A stretch of DNA of 64,000 bases from Boesenbergia rotunda (GCA_024364735.1 JAGFNQ010009990.1:124001-188000); one strand, 5' to 3'; shown: positions 37,001-44,240, numbered from the stretch's first letter. Translations and numbers: made by a program. Notes: a model not told the origin generated them from the letters alone.

Positions 37001-40000
37001 GGGTAGAGCTCAAAAACAAATTCATGAGGGTTTATGTCTAAAGTGGATAATATCATTCTATTGTTGAAATATGTGAATTCTTTTGTTCCTAACAACCTAA
37101 ACAAAAAGGAGCTTGTCTGTGCAGTTTTGAAATGCAAACCACAAATCATATCTTTGCTAAATAGAACAGAATTTGCTTCATACTCAAGTGGGATCGAGTT
37201 TTCTAACATTGTTGTACCATCAGTGCTCTAATATCATCCTATAAAATCTGATATGGCATAAGTGGCACTGCATCAACATCAGTCTTATATTAATGGCATT
37301 AAACCCTTCTATGATACCATAGATCCTTTATGCGTTTACTTGCACTCAGTGTATCTTTGTCTGCCCTCACCAAAATCTCTGTACAATATTTTTTACTTGA
37401 TATATTTCTTTACTGGAGATTGGAGAGCAGAAACTCCTACTTCCTTTTATATGATTGGTATCCTGTAATCTTCTTTTTTTTTTCATTACTTAACTCCGAA
37501 CCTTATTTTTTAAATGGGTAATTGATGGTATGATTCCTATTAACGGTGCAAGAAGAGATAGGAAAATCTAGGAGATTGCATTCTTACAACAGTAAGATCT
37601 ACTAGAGAGAAATCCTTAAACATCTTAATGGGGATATGAGATCCGTGTCTGAACCTTTTGAATTTTATGACTCATTATCATTATGTATCAACTCTGATCT
37701 TCATATTTTTTATATGAGTCGAGTCAAAATGGTGTTTTTAATGAAAGTGTTGCCCTCTGAATTATATCTTAATATATATAGTAGTCTTTTCAACTGTATA
37801 TGGATATGATGCCTCTTTAAATTTCTAAACCTTGTTGAACTTATCAAATTTATTCATAGACCTGTCTTGTTAAAATTTCTGCTCGTTTGGATTTACTGTT
37901 TGTTGCTGCATAAACAGGCACATATACATACTCTTCGTGGAAGGATATTTGAAACTATCCTGAGCTGCAGATTTTTCTTCTTCCAGTATGGTATTGTGTA
38001 CAAGCTGCATGCATCTGGAAGAGATACGTCCATCACAGTAAGGGACTAGTCAATGTTTTACAAGTTCAATCACATTTGCTTTGCTTTGCGATATTTGCCG
38101 CTTTGCTTTGTGATATTTGCAAGTTCTAATGATCTGTCAAATGATTGCATGAACGGTTCTAGATTTAAAGTAGTTGTCTTTATCCTTGTTCTTCTGATGT
38201 GGTAGGATGGTATTTGCAAGGTTTAAAATCTCGACCCGTGCCGAGGTTTCGGTCCCATACCGAAATGATACGGTTTCGGTATCGTGCCGTGCCGGTACGG
38301 TTTCGGTAATTTTTTATTTATATATAATAATTATGAGATAAATATGTTTATTGCATATAATTTAAAAATAAATCATATATTAATTTTATATAAGTTCTCA
38401 ATTATTGAATAACTTAATATCGTTATAAAAAATTAAATATAATTTTCTTTAAAAAAAATTAATCTATCAATAACTCGAATTAAACCTTACTAAGTTATTA
38501 ATACCAAAACTTTAGATGTTCTGGAGCAAAAATGCTAAAAATAAAAAGTTTAATATCGTAATATTTATGAATCCAAATTTCAAATTTATTCTAAGATAAA
38601 AAATATTATCTATAATAAATGTATAAATTAACATAAAATACTACTTTACATATAATAATTATATAAATTATTTATTTATTCATTTAATTAATTATTAATT
38701 TAAATAATATATTTAAAATGATAAAAATATCAGAATATTAATTAAATAATAAAATAGTAAATATATAAAATAATAAAAAATATATCAAACTATAAAATGA
38801 TTTTTAGAAATTTTTTAAGGTTTTTTTAGATTTTTATTTTTTTTAGAATTTTTAAATAATATTTGAAACATTAAAAATAATTTTCAGAAAATTAATTAAT
38901 AAAATTTATTTAATTTTAAATATAATTTTAAATATTTTATTGAGATAAATATTTTTGGGAGGAAATGTTTATAAGTTTTATAAACATTTCCTCCACGAGC
39001 CCTAGCGTGGGCGAACGCGGGCGAAGCAGGCGGAGGCGGAGCCTGCGGCCAGCAACTCAGGCGCCGTCCGGCGGAGGAGGAGTCTCGCGACGCCCCAGCA
39101 GCACGCTCGTGGCGTTTCTTCCTCCGGCGTTGGCGTTTTTCCTCCGGCTCTGAACGATTCCCTCTGTTGCTGCCTCCGCCCATCGCCGCGTGATGCATGC
39201 ACGAAATCACGATGTCTTCGGTGCCGGTTTCGGATCTCCAGCGGAACGGTAAGTATCGCCCCGTGCCGTCCGGCACGGGACGAAACTTTAAACCATGGTA
39301 TTTGGTTGCCCAAATTGGTTTTTTGATTTTTTGGATAATGTAGGTTGGCATGTCAGACTCCTGATAGTAGTATGTTTCAGAGTTTAGTGACATGCATGCC
39401 AATTTGCTATCGCACTGCAACTTCCATGTGCATTAACTGAGCATGGTCAAGCACAGCCAACAACATTGATTTTTTGCCACAGGGCAGTTAGTGTCTTCTT
39501 CAATAAGTTTATTAAGTTATTACAATTTAAAATAATTGCTATATATATATATCTATATAAAGATAAGAGCCCATTTCGGAACCTAGGCAATCTTCTTGGA
39601 TCACTTTCTAAATGAGTCGCATAATATGAGTTACCTACCTAGGAAGTGGCCCCTTGTCCAAACTGACTATGCAACCCACCTAGACAGCCTTTTAAAACCA
39701 TACTAGTGTGTTTAGTATCATATTAGTACCTCATGTCTAAGATTTTATCATGAGTCTATATATACCTATTTAATGGTTATCATGAGTCTATATATACCTT
39801 TGTAAATGGTATATACCAGACTTTCTAGGTTAGGTTTTCTAAAAAGTGTATTCCCCTTGGAGGGAAGCAGTTGGCCTCCCTCATCTATTTCCTCTGTCTT
39901 ATTCTTTCCTAGACATCTGATTCACCTGTGTCGTATAGTCTTGTGGGACCTTACCTACTTACACAGCAGATCTATACAAGCAGCAGATCCACATGGCGAC

Positions 40001-42204
40001 AATGCTATATACTTGTGAACCAATGCTAGAGAACCATAGACTCCTTTTTGCATAAATTCATCAAATCACCGGATTCCTGTTGCCTTGCAATCCAGCACCT
40101 TTGCTGTTGTTCGCACAGCACCTCAGCTCTGCCTGTCGGACACAAGCCATGGGAGAATTTAACTCGTAGAAGGTGATGTTGAATGTTACTGACTAAATGT
40201 AACCTCTTGCTCACTATCAAACCTTTGCAACCAACTCCAAAGCACTTGATTTGCCTTCGACTGTTGATTCTCCTTCAATATCCTTTGAAGCCTAAGCGGC
40301 CATTCACCCACAGCTATCTTACATCAGTCTTTTTTCTGTTTTCATATGCAGACATTCTTCTCTTTGTTGATACAACTGATAGCATGAGTTGCTGGACCTT
40401 GCCTTTCTATATTTTATTAACATTGGTTGAGCTCGTATTTTGGATTTTGGATCAGAAAAGAGGTAGTCTGTGCAGAAAATGTCACTACATCTATAAGGCT
40501 CAGACTTGAAAATTTTCAAAGCCTTGTTTAACTCTATTTGTAGAATTTAGAGAAAATAAATATTGTATAAAATGACCATTACATGGACATATATCGGCTC
40601 ATAATAAACCTCTAACTTAAAGGTGCACCTCTATGAGGGCAAAACTTACCACACTCACTGCTTCATACACCTAATAGCTTCAACGACCTCAAGTTGGACC
40701 ACATATATTAATGGTTAGCATGTTACATGAAGAAACATAAGACATAATCATAATAAAGTAAAAATATAATATTTGCAAGTAAGAAACAAAACATTATTAA
40801 TTAACATTTCTACTCTATGGTTGACTGTAACATATGGTTTAGCTAGTTAAGTAGTAGACATCACAAATATGTTTGGTAGTTCATTCATATATTAATGTAT
40901 TTTAAAGTGATTCTTATTACTTTGCTTGTTTGGTTAACTATTCCAGAAAATTTTGCTTGTTTGTCTTTAGGTATATGCCTGGTCATGGATTGTGTTTGCT
41001 GGGCTGTTTATCCTTTTCCAGGTATAGTGTATGCAATTGCCTATGCTTTCAAATAATGGATTGAGATCTGAAAATTGATATTCCCAATATTTTTTTTATT
41101 CACTTGATTCAACAGGTTTTTACTTTTGGCCATAAGGCCTGGGTGAACTTCCAATTACCATTGCGTCTCATTCAAAGCGTCACATTATTGTTATTATTAG
41201 CTGGGTTAGTTGTTGCGATTGTTGTTACTGCTCTCTCTGTGACAGACATCTTAGCATGTATCCTGGCTTTCATACCGACTGGATGGGCAATTATTTCTGT
41301 GAGTTAATGATTTTCTTTATTTAAATGTTTGATTTCATTCTTCCTATTTAAAATTATAGTCTTACTGTCATCAAGAATTTGAATCTTAAAACTTGCGAGT
41401 TGCAACCAATAACCACTAGTATAATTGAGACGCTAAGCCACCAGTCTGCTGCAACTTGAGTTATATGAAGCTCATTTGATTTCTACATCTGAATTTAGGT
41501 AATGAAACAGAATACTAAAAGTTTGATAATTACAATATTTTGTTGTCGATTAACATTGTTATCACTATATTATGTAGTCCAGAATTACCAACATAACATC
41601 AAAACTCCCTGAAATAGGCAGTTCTGATAGTCTCTAGTTGAATTAGATGTTTCTTTTCTATCAAAAAGGACGCTTAATTGTACTGATACAATATGATATT
41701 CCACTTCAAGCTTGATACAATACGCTGTCCCTGGGCGACTGCATCCACACGAGCACCTAAAATATGCACATATTGGAAGCTACTGCTGTTGAAGAAGCAA
41801 CCACAATAAGTTTTTTTCAGAAATTTATTCTAAATGAATGCCTGTTTATCTATGTGGAATGTACATTAGATATGAATATCGATGTGTATATTTGGTTGCC
41901 ATGGTTCCAAGTACAAATGTAAGGTTATGCATTGGATAACTAATTTGTGTTGACATTTTTGTTTATTCAGATAGCGGTTGCATGGAAACCCGTGTTGAAG
42001 AAGTTGGGAATTTGGAAGTCAGTTCGCACTCTTGCCCGTCTATATGATGCTGGGATGGGCATGTTCATTATCGTCCCTATAGCCATGTTTTCATGGTTGC
42101 CTTTTGTGTCCACATTCCAAACTCGGCTTCTTTTCAACCAGGCCTTTAGCAGGGGATTGGAGATATCACTGATCCTTTCTGGAAATAATCAGAACAATGG
42201 ATAA
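7580..42204 (+). CDS. callose synthase (1,3-beta-glucan synthase), 3' part, 12 exons
   Basis: Callose synthase is a plasma-membrane UDP-glucose glucosyltransferase that makes beta-1,3-glucan at cell plates, plasmodesmata, pollen and wound sites. Exons: 7580-7632, 7696-7872, 13491-13538, 26023-26181, 29109-29222, 29301-29389, 29464-29622, 29741-29843, 37918-38037, 40971-41021, 41116-41298, 41971-42204. They total 1490 nt and join in one frame to a TAA stop, giving about 496 residues. Family landmarks seen in order are QGNVTHHEYIQVGKGRDVGL, QVLSRDVYRLGQLFDFFRMM, FSLGTRTHYFGRTILHGGAK, FNPSGFEWQ, LRGRIFETIL, FIPTGWAIIS and FNQAFSRGLEISLIL. The piece covers the end of the glucan synthase domain and the C-terminal cluster of membrane helices. 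The start codon, N-terminus and most of the catalytic loop lie upstream, outside the window or unrecognised. The wording FYRGGIGVKGEESWEAWW and the NNQNNG tail resemble GSL10/CALS9 more than the GSL8 or GSL1/5 branches, so I call it GSL10/CALS9-like and leave the symbol blank. No stop or frameshift occurs within the exons. Confidence 0.93.
7696..7872 (+). CDS. callose synthase exon b
   Basis: The exon has 59 codons, starting VGKGRDVGLNQIALFEGKVA and ending VGFYFCTM before donor GTATGT. It contains the highly conserved glucan synthase signature around GNGEQVLSRDVYRLGQLFDF and then enters a membrane helix. Only 63 bp of intron separates it from exon a. Confidence 0.95.
8431..8452. repeat. (AT)n microsatellite
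   Basis: A run of alternating A and T inside intron b/c, a normal simple repeat. Confidence 0.9.
9079..9259 (-). mobile_element. SINE-like retroposon (family S2), 5'-truncated
   Basis: A GC-rich 181-bp insert flanked by a perfect 18-bp duplication (9061-9078 and 9260-9277, CTTGATTTATGTACTAGG), the mark of target-primed reverse transcription. The complement of 9216-9226 (GGGTACAAACC) resembles a pol III B box, giving minus orientation. The same core (GCAAAAGA-GATTCG ... GGAGGA-TAAAT ... TTGTGGCTAG-GCGTGGGGAG) recurs at 58349-58549. The tRNA-like head is shorter here. It is much more GC-rich than the surrounding intron. Confidence 0.7.
11450..12030 (+). pseudogene. Ty1-copia fragment: end of RT, RNase H and start of 3' LTR
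   Basis: In broken frames I read the RT end (KFFLGIESAYAK, then GIFISQRKYILE after a stop at 11520), RNase H (CDNKSTISITHNSMQHD) and the tail (ADVLTKGLSTTKFVNI). These are standard copia polyprotein landmarks in the right order. The polyprotein tail is followed at about 11812 by TGTTGGAGATG, a plausible 3' LTR start. Stops and frameshifts show it is dead. Integrase and gag are not seen. Confidence 0.7.
12779..13275. mobile_element. hAT-like MITE
   Basis: The ends are inverted copies: TAGGGGTGTAA on the left and TTTACACCCCT on the right. Imperfect 8-bp flanks (TATATAAC, GTATATAG) fit a hAT target duplication. The interior is rich in GAGCTCGAG/GTTCGGCTCG-type words, as in a common class of plant non-autonomous elements. 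A (CA)n run lies at 13020-13048. There is no transposase. Confidence 0.6.
13020..13048. repeat. (CA)n microsatellite
   Basis: About 14 CA units inside the hAT-like MITE. Confidence 0.9.
13491..13538 (+). CDS. callose synthase exon c (16 codons)
   Basis: The exon encodes LTVLTVYIFLYGRAYL, a membrane helix and short loop. It lies between a T-rich tract ending TTTGCAG and donor GTTAGT. This 48-bp exon is stranded between introns of 5.6 and 12.5 kb. It was recognised by homology and correct phase. Confidence 0.93.
14758..14977 (-). mobile_element. tRNA-derived SINE (family S3)
   Basis: A 220-bp insert with 17-bp flanking duplications differing at two sites (14741-14757 and 14978-14994, ATCTTTTTRTTRAATTG). 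On the minus strand it starts with a tRNA-like head. The A box is TAGCTCAGTTAA (complement of 14953-14964), and the B box is GGTCAATTCCC (complement of 14909-14919), at tRNA-like spacing. A non-tRNA body follows toward 14758. Confidence 0.8.
15501..16133. mobile_element. MITE-like element with degenerate inverted ends
   Basis: The left end (CATCCATATCAGATTCCC near 15509) is matched in inverted form at the right end (GGGAATCTGATGTGGATG near 16110-16127), with looser pairing continuing inward. The interior includes a (TTA)n run at 15659-15683 and no transposase. I could not settle the target duplication, so the class is open. Confidence 0.5.
17027..17848 (-). pseudogene. RTE-type LINE, 3' part (piece 1)
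   Basis: On the minus strand degraded frames contain the C-terminal RT wording typical of plant RTE LINEs (VLCDRKVPL, then a tract like EDGKVDV and RDREHR). They run to the family 3' end: complement of 'cactaagtgaggtcggctatatggatc' words at 17068-17093 and a (TTG)n-type tail (17027-17051). The element is interrupted by LTR element A at 17849, and its 5' continuation is 23228-23530. It has many stops and is dead. Confidence 0.7.
17849..18783 (+). repeat. 5' LTR of element A
   Basis: The LTR ends in CCCGACA two bases before the primer-binding site. It contains GC-rich mirrored words (GGGCGCCC, CTCGGGCGCC) around 18230-18320, a TATA box and a run of 14 C at 18747-18760. It is close to identical in length to the 3' LTR once the nested insert is removed. 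Confidence 0.88.
18450..18457 (+). promoter_or_regulatory. TATA box of LTR A (5' copy)
   Basis: TATAAATA inside the LTR, within the conserved context GGGGCTATAAATAGGCCCC. The 3' LTR has the same box at 22894-22901. Likely pol II start for the element transcript. Confidence 0.6.
18786..18797 (+). other. primer-binding site of element A (initiator tRNA-Met)
   Basis: TGGTATCAGAGC, two bases after the 5' LTR, the standard plant sequence complementary to the 3' end of initiator tRNA-Met. Confidence 0.9.
18846..19787 (+). pseudogene. gag of element A (UBN2-type with CCHC knuckle)
   Basis: A copia-type gag. It begins MVEGELAAWK and is cut by stops at about 18998 and near 19158-19191, then stays open from 19194. 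Recognisable parts are AELWEKF-like SAKELWEKFLELHNDTSEAK, KVKELITSLENLGEKV, LNAFPRIPDWISEIDAYFI and a zinc knuckle CYNCKEEGHLKDQC (CX2CX4HX4C) at about 19620-19661. An acidic tail ending EYAGLALMANHQE follows. Downstream residual coding similarity to the tail of gag B continues to about 20160 in broken frames. The protein would package element RNA. Confidence 0.85.
19788..21104 (+). other. AT-rich non-coding internal region of element A
   Basis: Decayed gag tail to about 20160, then T-rich sequence without open frames up to the polypurine tract (21091-21104). The matching region of element B (49261-50021) has the same character. Both end with 'gtgatcaaaggg(g)gag' and '(a)cttggattgatgc.catcaa' words before the tract, so this part is shared by the family and not just decay. 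Confidence 0.7.
21105..23227 (+). repeat. 3' LTR of element A, split by a solo LTR
   Basis: Two parts, 21105-21196 and 22379-23227, that together align with the 5' LTR. They share the C-rich end (near 23190-23205), the TATA context and the CCCGACA terminus. Confidence 0.88.
21197..22378 (+). mobile_element. solo LTR nested in the 3' LTR of element A
   Basis: Starts TGTTGGGGCAATC and ends GATCTAACA, with a perfect 5-bp duplication CTTAG (21192-21196, 22379-22383). It is 1182 bp with no internal region, so it arose by LTR-LTR recombination. It carries three pairs of the palindrome C/TAGTCGACTG, each pair 19 bp apart (21790/21809, 21861/21880, 21955/21974), and a short poly-C. It is related to the solo LTRs at 4533 and 60286. 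Confidence 0.88.
23228..23530 (-). pseudogene. RTE-type LINE, reverse transcriptase core (piece 2)
   Basis: In shifted minus-strand frames I read FMPNRSTI (RT motif GFMPGRST) near 23450-23470. Then comes IFIDLKK.Y (motif FIDLEKAYDRVP) near 23350-23380 and a degraded EENYVENY. Order and spacing match RTE LINEs, and the segment continues into piece 1 across the 5-bp duplication created by element A. Confidence 0.7.
26023..26181 (+). CDS. callose synthase exon d
   Basis: The exon has 53 codons, from AFSGIGEAIQIRADVLQNTA to GFILESGFLT. The acceptor is GGCGCAG and the donor is GTATTA. It includes the ALDAALNTQFLFQIGVFTAI motif typical of the family at the start of the C-terminal membrane region. 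Confidence 0.95.
26182..29108 (+). other. intron d/e (2.9 kb)
   Basis: GTATTA...GTACAG. About 1.3 kb is the hAT-like element at 27619-28905; without it the intron would be about 1.6 kb. The rest is AT-rich; 26660-26760 holds a short direct repeat around 'tttcataatgtcc'. Confidence 0.85.
27619..28905. mobile_element. hAT-like non-autonomous element with GC-rich core
   Basis: Perfect 8-bp flanking duplication ATTAGAAC (27611-27618, 28906-28913). Inverted ends are CATAGTAGTCAAAAGCG on the left and the complement CATAGTTGTCACAAGCG on the right. Inside the ends are AGCGC/GCGCTT-rich words. The core at 27840-28300 is GC-rich, then AT-rich sequence runs to the right end. A 22-bp hairpin-forming word (GGACAC...GTGTCC) recurs at 27999-28020 and 28109-28130, as part of a 110-bp near-tandem duplication. 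Open frames across the core are GC-bias artefacts on both strands. Confidence 0.75.
29109..29222 (+). CDS. callose synthase exon e, ends at a GC donor
   Basis: The exon has 38 codons, AVVSFTTMQF to TILHGGAK, and contains the invariant FSLGTRTHYFGRT. The only donor that keeps the family sequence (GGAK followed by YRATGRG) is GCAAGT, so the following intron is of GC-AG type. No GT alternative restores the frame. Confidence 0.94.
29223..29300 (+). other. 78-bp GC-AG intron
   Basis: Donor GCAAGT, acceptor TTTTCAG, T-rich interior. GC donors are a minor but real U2 class; the rest of the donor matches the consensus strongly, as is usual for them. Confidence 0.88.
29301..29389 (+). CDS. callose synthase exon f
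   Basis: The exon encodes YRATGRGFVVRHIKFAENYR and then LYSRSHFVK plus two bases of a glycine codon. The donor is GTTTGT, chosen because the next exon supplies the third base (A) and continues LEVVLLL in frame. The 78-bp intron upstream is the GC-AG intron. Confidence 0.94.
29464..29622 (+). CDS. callose synthase exon g
   Basis: The exon has 52 codons with split codons at both ends. It encodes two membrane helices (LEVVLLLIIMLAYGY; ISVSSWIMALSWLFAPYLFN) and the conserved PSGFEWQ. The donor is GTGAGC. Confidence 0.95.
29741..29843 (+). CDS. callose synthase exon h
   Basis: The exon completes the lysine of FEWQK and encodes TVEDFRDWTDWLFYRGGIGV and then KGEESWEAWWDEEL. This soluble loop between C-terminal helices is a family hallmark. 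The FYRGGIGVKG form is the main residue clue for the GSL10/CALS9 branch. Confidence 0.95.
31840..32410 (+). other. GC-rich subterminal repeat region and leader of a hAT relic
   Basis: 31850-32000 is a dense run of CGATAGCG/GCTATCGCGCG/CGCGTCGCG words, unlike the AT-rich intron. A T-rich stretch then leads to the broken transposase frame at 32411. Such CG-word arrays are typical of hAT subterminal regions. I found no matching right terminus, so the element is truncated or disrupted. Confidence 0.5.
32411..33157 (+). pseudogene. hAT transposase fragment (BED zinc finger, DUF659)
   Basis: Begins MAAPTSSQGATPSS and DIAWKWNSLKD, then a BED finger in broken frame (CDF.GK, GGITRAK near 32540-32585). 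A weaker acidic stretch (EAYLAEMQEDEMSKEVREF) follows. After FFYRNG-like wording at 32944, KMMLEAVGNYGPHLKAPSYH and QFGCTIMSDG match the DUF659 segment of BED-hAT transposases. It stops abruptly at 33157, where unrelated sequence begins before the expected W.D motif. The catalytic region and hAT dimerisation domain are missing. Confidence 0.7.
33180..33606. repeat. direct repeat, 271-bp period
   Basis: A block of about 155 bp starting AGGAAGGGCAATGGCCATGG at 33180 is repeated at 33451 with a few substitutions, including '...gtagtcgtag'. About 115 bp of different sequence separates them. No function is recognised; it adjoins the breakpoint of the hAT relic. Confidence 0.8.
33809..34032. mobile_element. 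MULE-type MITE, copy 1
   Basis: Perfect 9-bp duplication GTTTATTTA (33800-33808, 34033-34041). Inverted ends pair over about 60 bp (ATGATAYACTMAGTGAAAA..., then CTCAGTGAATGAYG..CACTTTGCATG). The GC-rich centre (GGACACCAT-GGCGGCC, AATCAAACTATACCCTG) also occurs in copy 2 at 58617-58856. The 9-bp duplication and long ends fit Mutator-like elements. Confidence 0.85.
36190..36500. repeat. imperfect tandem duplication (about 160-190 bp)
   Basis: The segment from CTTCAATTCTC at 36188 to about 36345 recurs from 36372 to about 36503. Shared words include ACTGGATTTARCATACACTT and TTGTCTGCTCACCTACAAAT. The right copy ends where the TRIM-like LTR begins. Confidence 0.65.
36527..37094 (+). mobile_element. 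TRIM-like miniature LTR element
   Basis: 5' LTR 36527-36674 (148 bp, TGTTAGGACC...CCTAACA), two-base spacer, primer-binding site TGGTATTAGAGTCATGG at 36677-36693, 263 bp interior, and 3' LTR 36938-37094 (157 bp, ends CCTAACA). The LTRs share 'gggtaga-ctcaaaaacaaattcatgaggg' and 'atatgtgaattcttttg'. The interior is made of three imperfect units of about 50 bp (GGTC-GGAGCA ... GGATGCTTG). There is no coding capacity. I see no convincing target duplication. Confidence 0.7.
37918..38037 (+). CDS. callose synthase exon i
   Basis: The exon has 40 codons, AHIHTLRGRIFETILSCRFF to HASGRDTSIT, between an AACAG acceptor and GTAAGG donor. It contains the conserved LRGRI.ETIL and FQYGIVYKL motifs. It lies 8.1 kb downstream of exon h, and the frame is continuous. 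Confidence 0.94.
38038..40970 (+). other. intron i/j (2.9 kb)
   Basis: GTAAGG...CTTTAG. Holds a MULE-like element (38217-39294), a two-copy word TATCATGAGTCTATATATAC (39747, 39778), and 39305-40970, where I see no supported feature. Confidence 0.85.
38217..39294. mobile_element. MULE-like element with GC-rich cargo-like core
   Basis: Perfect 10-bp duplication ATGGTATTTG (38207-38216, 39295-39304). Inverted ends are GGTTTAAAATCTCGACCCGT on the left and the complement GGTTTAAAGTTTCGTCCCGT on the right. Inside the left end are repeated words GGTTTCGGT / CCGTGCCG. The middle is very AT-rich; 38990-39290 is very GC-rich. A minus-strand frame through that block (MHHAAMGGGSNRG, then Arg-rich) is not a family I know and shares codons with open frames on the other strand. 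No transposase. Confidence 0.75.
40971..41021 (+). CDS. callose synthase exon j (17 codons)
   Basis: The exon encodes VYAWSWIVFAGLFILFQ, a membrane helix, between TCTTTAG and GTATAG. It is short but matches the family at this place and keeps phase 0 on both sides. Confidence 0.92.
41116..41298 (+). CDS. callose synthase exon k
   Basis: The exon has 61 codons, from VFTFGHKAWVNFQLPLRLIQ through two leucine/valine-rich helices to FIPTGWAIIS. The donor is GTGAGT. FIPTGW is near-invariant in callose synthases. Confidence 0.95.
41971..42204 (+). CDS. callose synthase terminal exon
   Basis: The exon has 77 codons and a TAA stop. It starts IAVAWKPVLKKLGIWKSVRT and ends QAFSRGLEISLILSGNNQNNG. FNQAFSRGLEIS is the typical C-terminal tail. 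The expected 3' UTR follows from 42205; I see no strong AATAAA signal until about 42630. Confidence 0.95.
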   Translation: MAVAWKPVLKKLGIWKSVRTLARLYDAGMGMFIIVPIAMFSWLPFVSTFQTRLLFNQAFSRGLEISLILSGNNQNNG

Positions 42205-43430
42205 TCATAAACCGGTTTTGAGTGCATATTGAACGTTGTTGTAATTTCAGATTCATACACGTATCAGTGACTTCATATTTTGTATGCACATTTGTATCCT
42301 AATAGAAAGTACAGGATATTTGATGTCTGTACTGGAGATATTTGATGTCTGTATTCTGGATCCAATTGGAAATGTTTGTAGAATATTACATGCAAGATAG
42401 CTAATGCATTTCACGGTGTTGAGGTAACTCGTGTGTATATCTATCTACCTTTCGATATTTAAAAAAAAATTTGAATTTGATATTCGTATCTTGATCGTTT
42501 TTCTCCACACCTTAATATTTGTGGTAGTTGACAATATAGTATACATGTGACAAAGATGAATCATATGTTTAATTTATGAAAGAAGACACTGGCTTTTTGA
42601 CATGGGCGTACATTCATCATAAATTTGGGAATAAAAAAATGTTGGCTCAAGATTCGTGGTTCTCGTTGTTGTTCATCTGGACGTGTTCGGGAAACAAATT
42701 AGAACGATGCATGAAATTCCAACCATGAAAATGATGAGACAAGCTGTGTAAAAATTCAAGTGATAACTTGTATTATAATTCTACTTACTGATGCGAACCC
42801 AGCTGAGAACAAGTGTTGGGAACTCATAGCAAGGATATATGCTCAAAGTTGATAGCAGCCGAATAGAATGAAAAACATGATAAACTAGCGAGCCGCAATT
42901 AGATTGGGAGCTGGAACCACATGCATAGGGTAGAAGACGCTACAACAAGGAAGGAACCTTACAAAGGTTGATGAGATAATGAATTCTATAAGGAAGCACG
43001 GATAAGGTAGAAGACGCTACAACAAGGAAGGAACCTTACAAAGGTTGATGAGGTGATGAATGCTTGGCTGAAACTCCCCTCGTTTATAGGGCAACATCCT
43101 ACTAGTGCATCCAAGAAAAATCTTTAAAGGCCAAGAGAGGTCCATTGGAGTCTTAAATATCTAGTTAGCCTAATTGGGGACTCGAATTAAGTTAATTGGC
43201 TCGCATGGATTGTCATTTGTGACAACAACTCTAGCTGCAACCCGAGTAATGACTTCTTTAATTAGTTCGTGTTTATTGCTTCCTCGACAATATTAGCTCA
43301 GACTCTCATGATTGGTCCTTTTGGATTGCCTTAGAAAAGTTGTTCCTTCCCCTGGATTGCTTTAGCTTAGTCTCTTGCTTTGTTTACTCAGCCACGACTT
43401 GATCTTCGCCTTGGATCTCATCATCCCCCT
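42205..43430. other. 3' UTR and intergenic sequence
   Basis: 42205 to roughly 42450 should include the callose synthase 3' UTR. A 77-bp-period duplication lies at 42931-42981 and 43008-43058 (GGTAGAAGACGCTACAACAA...). The rest is unassigned. Confidence 0.5.
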
Positions 43431-43439
43431 CTCTTCAAT

Positions 43440-44240
43440 AGGATTCATCCTCGAATTAGCTACACATATATACATAAAAGAAGAAAGATCAACAACATTG
43501 AAGGTAGTACTTATACCAAACTCACTGGGCAAGTCAAACTTGTATGCATTATGATTGATCTAAGCTGACTTGGAAAGGTCTCTCCTCTATGTGCAGCTTA
43601 GTGGGTTGTTTGAAAATCTTTTCTTTCTCAAATGAACCTAAACCTAATCTACTAGCTCAATGATCATCCTTCTTCATCCCTTGGTGGCACGTGTAGCATA
43701 TTGTTTAGCTCTTTTTTAGAAATCTATAGTCGAGCATTTTCATGCATTTACTTCACCAATTCTGCCTTCCTTTTACTATCTAAACTAGCATGTTCAAATA
43801 AGCAAATTTAGTAGTAGAATGCAATGACCTATATTATAAGCAAATTTAACATATTACAAACAATCTTCCCAACTTTTCAAATTCTTTTGGACAATACCGC
43901 AGATAAAGTTTGATTTATTATCTCAATTTGCCCATCAATTTGGGGATTGCAAGTGATGGAAAATAGTAGCTTTAGTTCCTAGTTTCTCCACAATGTCTTC
44001 CAAAAGTAGCTTAGGAATTTGACATCTTAATTTGAAGTTATGCTCCTTGGTACTCCACGTAGCTGCATAATTTTCTTTAAAAAAATAATTCAATATTGTA
44101 GCTAGGATAATTAGTCTTCCTATTAGAAATAAAATGAGTTATCTTATAAAATCAATCTACCAACACAAAGATGAATCTAGACCTCACTTAGTCCTAGTTA
44201 ATCCCAACGCAAAGTCCATACCTTGCTTAGACATAGGTAA
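43440..44240 (-). pseudogene. Ty3-gypsy integrase remnant
   Basis: Read on the minus strand from 44240 leftward in broken frames: VLVD.FYKITHFIS (gypsy VDRFSKMAHFIP) at about 44170-44130, MQLRGVPRSI at 44080-44041, WKTL...LGTK near 44000-43960, then VKFAYN near 43860. NAYKFDLPSEFGISTTFNVV follows at 43552-43490. Order and direction agree with a gypsy integrase core and C-terminus. Several stops; no gag, RT or LTR recognised next to it. Confidence 0.75.

Larger units (their letters stand above)
29844..37917 (+). other. intron h/i (8.1 kb)
   Basis: GTATGC...AAACAG. It holds a hAT transposase relic (31840-33157), a 271-bp-period duplication (33180-33606), a MULE MITE (33809-34032), a duplicated segment (36190-36500) and a TRIM-like element (36527-37094). 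At about 31490-31520 the sequence GCTAGAGGAGAGGGGTGAATAG resembles the complement of a common LTR end, a weak hint of a minus-strand LTR. 29844-31480 and 34042-36180 are AT-rich with nothing recognised. Confidence 0.85.

Noticed and set aside
38896..39420. 174-residue minus-strand frame
   Set aside because: It runs across the right border and TSD of the MULE-like element into the intron, so it is not one gene. It has no family resemblance.
7580..42204. Callose synthase as a pseudogene
   Set aside because: Huge introns and many insertions suggested this at first, but all 12 exons keep frame, splice sites and invariant residues. The N-terminal part is outside view, so it is not proven functional.
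42931..43058. 77-bp-period duplication as a functional element
   Set aside because: Only two near-identical copies in unassigned intergenic sequence. Simple tandem duplication explains it.
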